Part shown: positions 35,985 to 47,064 of the stretch, in pieces
Layout of the letters: each line of letters starts with the position of its first letter
Numbering within the stretch: the stretch's first letter is position 1
Assembly: GCA_002794775.1 (NCBI GenBank)
Contig: NBAY01000004.1
Location: 1,426,001-1,490,000, forward strand
Length of the DNA stretch: 64,000 nt
Reading direction: 5' to 3'
DNA from: Porodaedalea pini
Taxonomy: Eukaryota; Basidiomycota; Agaricomycetes; Hymenochaetales; Hymenochaetaceae
Program-made: the position numbers and the translations under genes
The notes under the pieces: generated by a model
The model's input: the letters and a program-made list of their open reading frames with translations, nothing else
The model's database searches: none
What the model was told of the DNA's origin: nothing

Positions 35985-37299
35985 ACTCAGTGAGATGGTT
36001 CGCTTTTGTTATGGCATGTTCTTTTTTGCACTCTCTGTTCATGTCTGGCATTCTGAATCTCGTTAATCCTGCAGATGTTTGATTGTCTCTCTCTTCGCAT
36101 CTCTTCCTGCAGCAAAGCATGTCCAACTGTCTGCAATGCTGACGGTCACTGTCTCACTGTGTCTCAGCAGCCAGACCCATATGACATTGCTGATTCCACA
36201 CCTGTATCTTTTCTAGGACACATAGGCATAGCCTATAAGCATGACTTTACCAGATCCAAGTCCTGTCAGGCAGCAGCTCCAGCAAGAAGAGCAGCAAATG
36301 CAACTGTGATTGTGTTTGAACTTGATCAAGACGGGCAGCTCTCATCAACTACAACCATGTAGCATATTGAGTGGCCAGCTACTTGGTGCACAGTCTCTCA
36401 CCTCTGAGCACAATTCAGAGATCCCTGGGTACAGGAAAGTGCTTCAAAGGTGTGTACTTGTACCTGTTGCACACTGTACAGCTGCCAGCGGCTCAGTCTC
36501 TGCAGTGATGTATTTAATTTCTCATGCACAAATTATCTTTCCCCCACAGTCCTGGTTTTTCTTGATCGGTGTCTGGTGACTTTATGGTAGCTAGGCATGT
36601 AAAATAGATTGAACAGATTGACCAAATGAGCAAGCAAGATTATTGCCTTGTTCCTGTAGTCTGACAGCAGGGTCAAAACATGACTTTTGCGGTGTGAATT
36701 CTGCTCCGCTCAGCCTCCAAATCAGCCCATGAGTTGCTCTGAGGCTATAGTGTGATATTTCAAAAGAACTAGATTTTTACTGGTCGAAATGTGCAAGTTT
36801 CACGGAGGCTGGTGTCAGTGGTAGAGTGACAGACACTATGGGTTGGTCACAAACATTGCTGCCATGATGCAAATACTGCATATTTTGGCATGAAACTTCT
36901 GCAGGGTGTTGCAAGGTTCCAATACTTAATTTTCGTGGTGAAAGAGAAATTTTACAGGCAGTTAGACTTGAGTTATGATTTTTGTTTTCTGGTGGACACG
37001 CACATGAACAAGCTAGGAGTGGCATTGTCTGCACTGTAATGGAATAACTATTCAGTAAAGATCAGATTTTTTGCACAGATCTATTCACGTAGACTAGTAG
37101 TTTTTTTTAAGTGCCTAATGGAAACATATCGTGCAATATTGAGGGAGAAAAGGGGCATTTACTCGGATTTTCGGTATTTCGAGCAAGATGCGGCAATTAC
37201 ACATGAAATGCACGTGTCCGAATTATTATGAAAAAGGCTGTAAAGTGTTGAAATGCTCAAAAGCATGTGGTCAGTGTGTTTGACAATACTTCTGAACAG
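35985..37299. other. Transposon arm, outer part without supported gene (right)
   Basis: Mirror of 26335-27649. Nothing beyond unsupported open frames. Confidence 0.5.
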
Positions 37300-37599
37300 G
37301 GCTGTAATATTGAAATTAGCAGACACTTTGGAAACAAACTGGATTCACTGCGCAACCTACTCGCACGAGTTCTCTAGTTCTTACATGTAGCAAGGCTGAG
37401 ATTGAAACAGTGACTTGAGAATTACTACGGTTGGGAGCAATTGAATCAGCAAGATGTTCATGGGTTCGGAGCTTTACACAACAAAAGAAACAGTTCCATT
37501 TTCCAACGACTATCAGGGCACAGAAGACACTTGACTCGATAGACGACCAAATCCATATCTCCGACAACAGACAAGGTGTAATATATAGCGCAGCATGAA

Positions 37600-39781
37600 T
37601 CAACCTTTTACATCTGCTCGTTTCTTGAGTAGGACTTTGGCTTTCGGGTTCGGGATCAGTCGTACGCCCATATAGACGTTCTCCGGTCGGACTCCTTCCA
37701 CCTCCGCCTTCAGATCGTATGTCAAGAGTAGGTATGCCATCATCGCCTTCAGCTCGTTTACTGCGAAGAAGCGACCAGGGCTGTTCACAATAAAGCGGAT
37801 AAGCAAGCAACTCAAGAAACAAAGAGCAAGTACGCACCATGCATGGCGTCCGTGCCCAAATGCCAGATAATCCGGACTCGTATTGACCATTTGGTGCTTC
37901 ACACCTTCTTCCGCACTTTCATTGCGCATGTTCGAGAAACGGAATCCGTCAAACTTCTCTGCATTCGGGTAATATGCTTCATCGTTGTGTGCGGCCGTGA
38001 TGTTGGCTGCAAGAAATGTACCCGCCGGTAAGAAGGTTCCATCTGACAGAGTGAGGTCGGTCATGACCTTGCGGTTTAATGTCACTTGGAACGAGGCTTG
38101 AGCACATGATTAGACAGTCCGAAGAGATGAGAATCATACGTAGGAAAATCCCATTTATTCGCTGACTTTCTTTCATGAAACTGTCGAGCTTCCACATCTT
38201 CGTCATCGCGACCTTTGTCCATCCTTCCTCTTTGATCACTCGTTCGACCTCCTCACGCAGAGGCGCGATGTACTTCGGTTCGGCGGCCAGGTGAAATAGA
38301 GCATGGGTGAAACTCTAAAATGCAATGATGAGGCAAATTCAACGCTGCAGCAATATAAGGGCGCAACCTACATTCGAAGACGTATGAATAGCAGCGAAAT
38401 TTACAAATAACATTCTCTTTGTTAGCTCGTATATGCTTCGTTTCTCATTTTCGGGTGCCTCGTCAATAAGCCAGGAGATCATGTCATTCTTCGCAATAGT
38501 TAGTTCACTGTTGAACGGTAGTCGCGTGAACTGTTGCCTTACTGGTTTATCGGGCCAGTCATTTCCATTCTCGTCATATAGGCGAAATCTCTCTTCTAAC
38601 AGAGGGCGGAGGTGCTTCATTCCGCGACGAATGTTTCTCGGCAACGAGGATATGAGTGTGCCGACAATTCTACGATGCACAACAACAGCGGACCGTTTAT
38701 AAGGGTTAATGAACGGTGAAATTTGCTTACGGGCGTAAGAGGACCGGAACTTTACTAATTTTGAAGATGTTGCTGGCGACATCGACCGTGAAATTGATAT
38801 TCAGATCAATGTAGTCTGGGTCTCTACCTGTATTGCATCAAGGCATGCTTTGCGGTCAGTCGCGAGTCATCTGCCTTAGAAGAGCGTGTGGTACTCACAA
38901 AGAGGAGTACCAACAAAAATCCTATTGCTTGTCCTGCATACGATGTTCCTCATAGTCTCCAAGGCGGGGACAACGACCCATTCTACAACAAACACAGACC
39001 AGGCCTCACGATTACTATATAGATGAGCAGGACTAGATCGACTTTACCTCCATTCTTCGCTGGGATAAAGTCGTCGAAGGCCTGTATGATCTCGTCTCGA
39101 ATGTCGTCAAATAATCCGCTCAGGGAACGCGTTAGCTGATTGCGAACAACATGGGAATGATAATGATCCTTCGCGACATTCTCTCCAATCGTCCAGCGGG
39201 ATGCGAGAGTCTAGATAGAAAGGAGGTACCAGTACTAGTGTCAGGAAAGTTTGGGAGAGGTAGTGAATTCCCGCGTTGCTAACATCAACCAGCGCCTCAG
39301 TAAAAGAGACCTTTTCGTCAGGTGCTTTCCTGACCTCGTCAATAAGATCGCGCCTATTTATGACCACGGTATACCGATCCAGTCCCGGAACTTTGAACGT
39401 TCCTCGGCCGTACTGTATGAGCGCAAATATCTCAATGGAACCGAGAACCAAAATTCAAATGAATATACAGACCTTCTTGTAGGCTCGCCTTAGAATAGAC
39501 TTCGTATTTTCAATGAAGTCATAAGCTCCGAGATAGGATGAGACAATCCCAGAGGAGCCTTCCAGAGGTACGTTAACCTGATCATGCATCAGTCAATGTC
39601 ACATGAACAATTATGAGCATACCGTGAGCTTCCTAGCTTTCATGAACTGGATAAACGATACGGTTGCAATACATATACCGACTACAGCAGAGTAGTATTG
39701 GCCTCGATGCTTAGCGTCGTCAGAATCTAGAGCAGATATTATCGGCACCAGCGCAGACTGCCAACCGAACAAACGCTCCAT
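37600..39781 (-). CDS. Cytochrome P450 paralogue 4 (3' half identical to P450-3)
   Basis: Eleven exons on minus: 39623-39781, 39473-39577, 39284-39412, 39048-39210, 38899-38982, 38731-38827, 38543-38669, 38372-38488, 38140-38314, 37838-38084 and 37600-37780; 527 aa, no internal stop. Exons 1-6 are paralogous but different (for example TLASRWTIGENVAKDHY). Exons 7-11 are the mirror image of P450-3, with AAIHTSS, KESQR and FGHGRHACPGR. It points towards P450-3 across the transposon. The shared half came either from an inverted duplication or from gene conversion between inverted paralogues. Same expected role as the other copies: a microsomal monooxygenase of unknown substrate. Confidence 0.9.
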
Positions 39782-39859
39782 AGTTCAGGATTCCGAGACT
39801 GGCACTATTAAGCAGTCGAAGGGAATCACGAAAAGATGTGGGCAACTCTCCAAACCTAC

Positions 39860-39865
39860 TTTATA
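39860..39865 (-). promoter_or_regulatory. TATA box of P450-4
   Basis: TATAAA on minus, 84 bp before the start codon, in the same 'tctcacggaactcttcgtataaag' block as P450-3. Confidence 0.65.
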
Positions 39866-40876
39866 CGAAGAGTTCCGTGAGAACTCCGCGGCGGCCCTTC
39901 CCTTTCTTCTACTTCGGTATTCGGTAGCATTGGAGACGTCCTCGCCCACGGGACATAGGGGTCCAATAAAACAGTGAAAGCCAGCGTCAGGATGTATTAC
40001 GAGGAAACAGTCGAAGCAGGCTTGCAATGGCAAGCGGTGCGCTTCTGAGAACGCGAAGTCCAGTAGGCAGAACGGATACCGTCGGACGTCGGAGTCGTCG
40101 TCATACGCAAAGCAAACTTGGATTCTTCTTCTGGAATGTGTATGAGACCGAGGCCGGAAAGATAATGAGCACACATGCTGGCATTTGCTGGCGGAGGGCC
40201 ACACTACGTGGCCCGTGATGACAGAAAAAAAGTCATATGAAATAAGTATCATTCATCCGTGAGCATACCTCCATCATGCCAGTCAATGGAACTCAGAACG
40301 CATCGCGGCAATCCGCCTTCCACTATACAGTCTGTCTTCGCATTCTGAAAACCATTCTGTAGGCTGTCCCGAAAATAATGTTGACTGTCCGTGACATATA
40401 TGTGCACTGGCATGCTATGATGGACGAGACATAAACGACGTGCGCAGAAGACTGTAAACCGCGGTAGACGGTCCAAGTCGGACGTGCATCGGCCTCTGTC
40501 TCGTCGCAACTACCACCCGGTGGTCCAGAGTACTATGTAATGCGATTCGGATGGTCGGAGCGCCATGCTTTGACTCGGTGTGAGTATCACTTTGTAGAGC
40601 AGAGAACCTGCCAAACTTAGAATACTTACCATGATCACAGCAGTTGAGTAGAATATTGTTTATTCCTTGAAGGTCTTTGACCATCAACAGTACTAGTGAC
40701 CAAGGTCGGAGAAAGGTTTGCATCCTTCAGATATGTTTATAGCTCTTTTCATAAGTATACGGAAGCACGATTTTTCGTAGTGGAACTCTCAGGGATAGCT
40801 GTGATTGAGTGTGATGCCGAGCAGAACTAAATGAATGGTTCATGACAAAACCAGTAAGGTAGACGAAAGTTAAACT
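39866..40876. other. P450-4 upstream block and unassigned sequence
   Basis: To about 40100 it matches the P450-3 upstream block in reverse. From 40250 to 40876 no gene, repeat or RNA was recognised. Confidence 0.45.
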
Positions 40877-40891
40877 CAACAAGCCATTGTC

Positions 40892-41119
40892 ATGTCACTG
40901 TCACAGACCCTGAACCCTGAGCCTTTCCCCATTTGGAATGATCAGCAGCCAAAATTTGGCCAGGAGGAAAAGTCGGCTCATGGGACCTTGGATTATTTTT
41001 TCAACAAGGAATCAGGCATGCTTTCTGTGCCCTTCTACAGTATTTTAAATGTGATTACAACACAGCTAGAGGCACTGAAGACCACTGAGACAAATGTACT
41101 ATATGTGGTTTATGACTAA
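40892..41119 (+). CDS. Small open frame, hypothetical (75 aa)
   Basis: An ATG in fair context opens 75 codons rich in aromatic and acidic residues (PEPFPIWNDQQPKF). No homologue in the window, no domain recognised, flanked by repeats. It may be a relic of a transposon gene or chance. Confidence 0.2.
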   Translation: MSLSQTLNPEPFPIWNDQQPKFGQEEKSAHGTLDYFFNKESGMLSVPFYSILNVITTQLEALKTTETNVLYVVYD

Positions 41120-41228
41120 CACAATCAGCTAAACAATGACATAATAAATTTCTATATATAGAATGATCAATGTGGCCAAAAGTGAGACCAGCTGAAGTCC
41201 CGGCTTCACCGGGACTTCACTTCAAATG

Positions 41229-41358
41229 CAGTGCTTAGATCCATCCCAGCTTTGCCAGGACTTGTTTTTTTTAAACACAATGCTTAGATCCATCCTGGCT
41301 TTGCCAGGACTTGGGTTTAAACACAGTGCTCATATCTATTCTGGCTTTATCTGAGTTC
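41229..41358 (+). repeat. Degenerate ~50-bp tandem repeat
   Basis: Two good units (41229-41280, 41281-41327) and a decayed third of 'gcttagatccatcctggctttgccaggacttg' followed by 'ttttaaacaca'. Each contains a small palindrome (CTGGCtttGCCAG). The stretch 41192-41220 holds a related hairpin. Confidence 0.6.
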
Positions 41359-41370
41359 TACAGACAATAT

Positions 41371-41967
41371 ACAGGTGGGTGTAAGTGATAGCTGAGTCAC
41401 GTGCAAGCTTTATGCAGCAACTCCCAGCCAAACTGGTGCACATGGCTTAGCCTTCACTTACACCCACTGTTTGGATCCCAAGTGTGTACATCCTTTTCTT
41501 CCTTTCTTTCATCATCTTCACCCTCACCGATGTCCCTTCCCCCCTTCCCCACTGGACTCTTTCCTTCATCGTTCCTTCCTTGATGTCACCTGACTTATCA
41601 ATCACGTGACCCTTGCACATGGTTGCAGGTGACATCGTCCACTCATTAGTAATTATGTTCTGCGATGTTCCATCACATTCCATTTCCTAGGAATGTCATC
41701 CTCTTTATAGTAGTACAATCACACAGCCATTGAGTATATAGGTAGCTCGTTCACCTGTATTGCCCCTTACCTCAATATTCATTTAATCTACTGCGCTTAC
41801 TCTTGACATTGTTGTCTGCAGTGCTTGTGTGTTTGACTCCTCCCCTCTTCACCATGTGTCTGTGGATCGCTGCTCCCCACGTCACTCTGCCTCCATCTAC
41901 ATCATTTGTAGGTGTGATGGCTAAGTGATTGTTGAGTACATGTTTGTACTCTAACACCCACCTGTAT
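41371..41967. repeat. Candidate non-autonomous element with 12-bp terminal inverted repeat
   Basis: Starts ACAGGTGGGTGT and ends with its exact reverse complement, 597 bp apart. Inside are a TATA-like stretch and pyrimidine-rich DNA. The same borders could be read as a solo LTR (TGTAAG...CTAACA, 41380-41956), but then no direct target duplication exists. Confidence 0.4.
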
Positions 41968-42259
41968 TATCTTAGTCTATCTGGAAGAAACTTGAATTTT
42001 ATTGTGAAATTCTAATTACACTAAAGCCCCACTAAATACAATATTGGTTGTCACATCATGTCAGTTGCCCATGTGTAAGGACAGGTGTAGTAAGCTTATT
42101 ACTAATATGTACAATCTTTTCTTTTGTTTCTGCACATTTCTGCTTAACTTGCTACTTCTACAGTTATAGACAGCCATATTGTAGATCTCTCTTCCTCAAT
42201 GTTTTCTGGAATGATGTTCAGTGCTGTAGGATGAGGATCATGTAGAAATTCAATGCTTA

Positions 42260-43333
42260 CTGCCCTTTTCAGAAGTATTGTCACACGTGATTTCACTGAT
42301 TTTTGTGCCACAAGAGCCTCAAAACACAAACATTTTCATATCTCAACCAAAAGTTGACATTTTTGTGTCATCTAAGTTGCTAAATTCATTTTTTATCTCA
42401 TCTTTCATATTTCAACAAGAGTGATAAGAAATAGTAAAAATTTGAGTCCAAAACAGTGAAAATGCTGTTTTTGATCCCATTTCCCTTGTTCATTTTTTCC
42501 TGTACTCAGATTTCACTGTACAGTGCTCCAGACCAGCCCAGAATTCCAGTATTAGTCTATTATGAACTTACAGACTGATTTTGAGATGTATTGTGAGGTA
42601 GATGTGCTGAATTGGTGCATGCCTAAAACACACAAATCCCCTCTGTTTCTGCAAGCCCCCCAGCCCCCAGGAAAAATTCTTCTCAACTAAATTCATGCAT
42701 GTAAATTCATTCAAAGTGTATTGGAAGAGATTTGAGAAGCATCCATGGATACAGGCTTGCTTCATGAATCAGGGATATGTTCACAAGAATAGTGCATACA
42801 GTCAGAATCTGGTACTCAATTCAGCTCACTGGTTGATGCTAGAGCCCTGGATGCTGCTCAAATCTCTTCCAATACACTTTGAATGAATTTACATGCATGA
42901 ATTTAGTTGAGAAGAATTTTTCCTGGGGGCTGGGGGGCTTGCAGAAACAGAGGGGATTTGTGTGTTTTAGGCATGCACCAATTCAGCACATCTACCTCAC
43001 AATACATCTCAAAATCAGTCTGTAAGTTCATAATAGACTAATACTGGAATTCTGGGCTGGTCTGGAGCACTGTACAGTGAAATCTGAGTACAGGAAAAAA
43101 TGAACAAGGGAAATGGGATCAAAAACAGCATTTTCATTGTTTTGGACTCAAATTTTTACTATTTCTTATCACTCTTGTTGAAATATGAAAGATGAGATAA
43201 AAAATGAATTTAGCAACTTAGATGACACAAAAATGTCAACTTTTGGTTGAGATATGAAAATGTTTGTGTTTTGAGGCTCTTGTGGCACAAAAATCAGTGA
43301 AATCACGTGTGACAATACTTCTGCAAAGGGCAG
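42260..43333. repeat. 1,074-bp foldback MITE sharing ends with the large transposons
   Basis: Arms of about 480 bp (42260-42739 and 42854-43333; paired positions add to 85593) surround a ~115-bp centre. It opens CTGCCCTTTTCAGAAGTATTGTCACA, the same as the element end at 44789, and lies between TA and TA. It has no coding capacity, so it is a likely non-autonomous passenger of the same transposase. Confidence 0.88.
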
Positions 43334-43335
43334 TA

Positions 43336-43948
43336 AACAAAGATTTCCCTTGCTGACTTTTTCTCTGCCAGTAGAGGCTCTGACTTACTCACTCAGAGTA
43401 CTGCTTTCAACCTTACATTGTACTTCACTGCAATCTTCAGTCTGGCTGCAAGTTATGCTCCTATGTTCTCAGCTTTATGTATCACCTTATTTTTCCTTAG
43501 GACATCCATTGGAGTGAGTTCTAATATAACATAAAGGTCCTGTGCTGTCTTATATATGCAAACTATTTTTTCATCATCAAGAAAGCTCAAATTAGTTGAT
43601 GTGATGTGGCAATTTATACACCAATACTCATGGGGAAGATAGCATATTAAATTTCTAATTAGATTTAATTTTTTAATAATTTTTCCGATTTTGTTTAAGT
43701 GAGAAATAGGTTGTTTGAGCTCAAAGTGTTGTGTGTATGCTGCCGCTTTGAGTGATCTGCAGAGTTGCCGCTTTGAGCAATTTGCAGAGTTGCTGGTTTG
43801 AGTGATCTATGAGATGCTGGTTTGAGGGTGTTTTATAATCTGCAGCTGTAGTTGCTGCTTTGGGGGGGGGAGGGTGCAGGTGCAAAAGCAGCAGAGAGAA
43901 GGCTGATTGATAGTGACAAATTTTAGTCAGAATTTGTCATTTCTGATG
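43336..43948. other. Unassigned AT-rich spacer between MITEs
   Basis: Contains imperfect repeats of 'tgccgctttgagtgatctgcagag' at about 43740-43830 and a G-run at 43861-43871. No gene was seen. Confidence 0.4.
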
Positions 43949-43953
43949 GTGGC

Positions 43954-44749
43954 ACAGCAGGAAAATCCAGGGTTTTCCATGAGGAAGGAGTATATCATGG
44001 AGTGTTTAGTGGGGCTCATATAATTTCAGCTGGAAAAGCCTTATATGGATTGTAAATTCTCAATCAATCAAATTTTTCAGAAATTATGTTTTATGTATCT
44101 AAAATTGATGGTTGTCAAGAAAAGTATTTCTGAACTCAGTGTCTGCAATCTACCCTGCCAAAGGATAAGATGATTCTGGGATTCTGAATCTCCATTGTCA
44201 GTAAATAAAGAGAATGCTGGTTATTAGATTTAGAATCTGTAAAGTCTTGGATACAAAGGAAAGAGGCTCATTGGATTTAAAATCCACATAGACTCCTTGC
44301 ATGAATGGAAGATCTCTCTTAGACTTGGGATCTATGGATCACATGATTAGCATATAATCAACTCAGCATAGATCCCAAATCTGAGAGAGATCTTCCATTC
44401 ATGCAAGGAGTCTATGTGGATTTTAAATCCAATGAGCCTCTTTCCTTTGTGTCCAAGACTTTACAGATTCTAAATCTAATAACCAGCATTCTCTTTATTT
44501 ACTGACAATGGAGATTCAGAATCCCAGAATCATCTTATCCTTTGGCAGGGTAGATTGCAGACACTGAGTTCAGAAATACTTTTCTTGACAACCATCAATT
44601 TTAGATACATAAAACATAATTTCTGAAAAATTTGATTGATTGAGAATTTACAATCCATATAAGGCTTTTCCAGCTGAAATTATATGAGCCCCACTAAACA
44701 CTCCATGATATACTCCTTCCTCATGGAAAACCCTGGATTTTCCTGCCAT
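43954..44749. repeat. Foldback MITE family M, 796-bp copy with target duplication
   Basis: Opens ACAGCAGGAAAATCC and closes GGATTTTCCTGCCAT, with GTGGC directly repeated at 43949-43953 and 44750-44754. The arms pair over nearly the whole length around ~44350. The ends match 22639-23011 and 801-1004 with CpG changed to TpG/CpA. Confidence 0.88.
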
Positions 44750-44788
44750 GTGGCTGTGGGCAAAAGGGCCTTCATCGGTTCAATCTTA

Positions 44789-47022
44789 CTGCCCTTTTCA
44801 GAAGTATTGTCACACATCGAATTCATGTGGTTTTGACGTGTCTTGCAGCATAACTGCAGAAATTCGAGTAAATGACAATTTACTGTGTCAATTCCTCATG
44901 ATACATGTTCATTAAGCACTCAAAAAAATGTACTTGCTCATCCAAATCTGAATCTGTAAAAATATCCGAGGTTAGATGAATGTTTTTGTCAAAATAAGTC
45001 AAACAATGTTGACCAGCCCTGTTTCAACACCTCACCCTCACTATATGCAAAAATCATACCCCTTTCCTCTCATCCCATAAACTTTTTTTCTCCACCTGTA
45101 AATTAGGTTCACATGTATGGCAATCTCGTGCATAAGTTTGGTGTCATTCTGTGCACTATTCATGGTGTAATGGGGATGTTTCTGTTCTTTGGACACCTGC
45201 TCTCACCTGGGTTTAGACAGTCCATCTTATACAGCTCTGCCAATTTGACAGGTAAAAATACAAAACTTCTTGCACTATATAGACAATCCTATCTACTATA
45301 GCCTGGGTTATTTGGGGGCCCCTCTGCCTTGATTTGACACTGTAGTGGTAATTTATTTTTGACCTGTGCGCCATAGCACCATGTGCCGTCTGCACATCTG
45401 AAGTATAGAAGTTGGGAATAATGTGTTGCTTCATAAGTACTACTCCATCTCAAGAAGAGATGGCTGCAGATATCTCACTGGCATACCAGGTGAGCATATC
45501 CACCATGCAGGACCACTAGTAGATACACAAGTGTATGTTCATGCAAACAGACTTGAAGACATCCTTTCAGATCTAGAACAGCAACAGCTGGCAGCCTCTT
45601 CTTGGTCAAGAGCAAGGCATAACCATTGTTGCCCACAGTCTAGACAGAAGAGCAGATGGCTTTGCTGAAGAGAGGTTGGCATGCTACAATGGTCAGTGGT
45701 ATATGCAGATTAGGGGTTGGCATGTGAACACATTTACCACAAAAACACCCTTCTCTCTCACTACAATGATGCATGGCAAGGCCCTCTCAAACAATGCACA
45801 ATCCATTCTCTTCAAGCTGCACCAATCCAATGAGTTCACCATAGACCATCTTTCTGCATTGACGGTTGTCAATCGTCAAACAATCTATCGGATCATAAAA
45901 GACTGGGAGGCTACTGGGGGCATCGAGAGAGATGGAAAGAGGACTGGCCGGCCAAGGCTGTTGGACTATCTGGATGTACAGGTGAGGTGTAGTGTGCCAG
46001 TGCTGATGGACGTTGCTCATCAGGATTCCATTTGCTACCAGTATCTCCTCAGTTCAGTCGATCAACGCAGGGACCTATTCCTTGATGAGCTGAGGCAGAA
46101 GCTTGGCACATCTTCTGGTAAATATGTTTCAGACTCTATGATATGGAGAATGTTGGAATGGGCTGGATTCACTATGAAAAGGGTATGGTCTTTTGTTTTC
46201 AACTAGTCGAGCCCAAATCCAACCTGGTTGAAGATTTCAAAGAAGGCATGCAAATGCAGCGAGACTGCACAAATACAATATTGTCTCAAAATTGGTGAGA
46301 AATATGAAGCTGAACAGCTCGTGTTCATTGATGAAAGTGCTTGCGAGCATCGCACTTTCTTGAGAAAAAATGCATGGGCTTTACGCAGGCATCAAGCCAG
46401 CTGCAAACAGTTTTTTGCCAGGGGAAAGAGGTATGCATAGTCCTGTCATACCCTAGGGTGTCATATGTCAAACCTCCTCCAGGTATTCAATCCTTCCAGC
46501 AATCTCTCTTGACAGAATGCTCAACTGCATCATCTTGGAAGGCTCATTCAATACAGGATCCTTTACTGCTTTCATTGCATGTCTCCTCAATCATATAGAA
46601 CCTTTTCCAGGACCAAACTCAGTCATTGTCATAGACAACTGTGCTATCCACAAGTCAAATGAAATTTGCAAGTTGATCAAATCCAGGTGCAGTGCTTTTT
46701 CCTCCCATGCATCACTCCAGCACTGATGCATTCTGTAATTGCATATCTAGTGGCATGAAGCTTGAATTCCTTCCTGTGTACTCTCTAGATTTCAATCCAA
46801 TCAAATTGGCCTTCTCACTACTCAAAACTCAACTTCAATGACTTGCCCTGCCAGAAGAAGGAGGAGATGTTGTGGTGTATGCACGGCTTTATGGAGAGAT
46901 TATGTCAATTAGTGCAAATGACTGTCAAGCCTTCTACCAACACTGCGAGTATGTCCACTGGCCCTAGTGCGTAGCTACCCTCAATTCTCAAGTGAAATCC
47001 TCTGACGACATGCTCAGGTGAA
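44789..47022 (+). repeat. Left TIR of transposon copy 2
   Basis: Contains the subterminal region and a whole transposase gene. The mirrored partner is 62469-64000. Inner-edge differences include g/a at 46971 and c/t at 46981-46982. Confidence 0.85.
45766..46967 (+). pseudogene. Tc1/mariner-like (DDE_3-type) transposase, left copy
   Basis: Starts MMHGKALSNNAQ. A helix-turn-helix follows (LTVVNRQTIYRIIKDWEATG, then KRTGRPRLLD), as in Tc1/mariner N-termini. A 60-bp in-frame intron is likely at 45980-46039. The catalytic core has VFIDESACEHRTF (first Asp) near 46325 and VIVIDNCAIHK (second Asp) near 46630. A GT-AG intron follows after KSR, then FLPVYSLDFNPIK near 46790. The third catalytic acid, Glu of NPIE, is Lys, and a TGA (46839-46841, probably from CGA) follows LLKTQLQ. 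The frame then runs to TAG at 46965-46967. Inactive as written. Confidence 0.82.
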
Positions 47023-47064
47023 AGTCACATGGACGGAAATAGCTTTCAATTATCAACAAATCTA

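Larger units (their letters stand above)
26330..37304. mobile_element. Large DNA transposon copy 1, long TIRs each with a transposase relic
   Basis: It opens with CAGCCCTGTTCAGAAGTATTGTCAA and closes with the reverse complement, each end next to TA, as expected for Tc1/mariner-type target duplication. The inverted arms of the element itself are ~3.17 kb (26330-29504, 34130-37304). The unique centre (29505-34129) carries two divergent genes. The first 200 bp align with the start of the second element at 44789 ('cgagtaaatg', 'cattaagcact' blocks). The flanking DNA is also inverted-repeated, so a simple insertion does not explain the locus. Confidence 0.75.
34130..38679 (-). repeat. Right arm of 4,550-bp inverted repeat
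   Basis: Mirror of 24955-29504. Its outer end, 38679, is 10 bp beyond exon 7 of P450-4; the next base (38680) no longer pairs. Confidence 0.92.

Noticed and set aside
24955..38679. Palindrome dismissed as an assembly artefact
   Set aside because: Possible, but the arms end at different unique sequence on both sides, the 5' halves of the two P450 genes are distinct and complete, and a second locus has the same plan. I keep it as real but ask for long-read proof.
41380..41956. Solo LTR with TG...CA ends
   Set aside because: The flanks are inverted (GTGGG and CCCAC), not direct repeats. A 12-bp terminal inverted repeat explains the borders better, so it is listed only as a candidate element.
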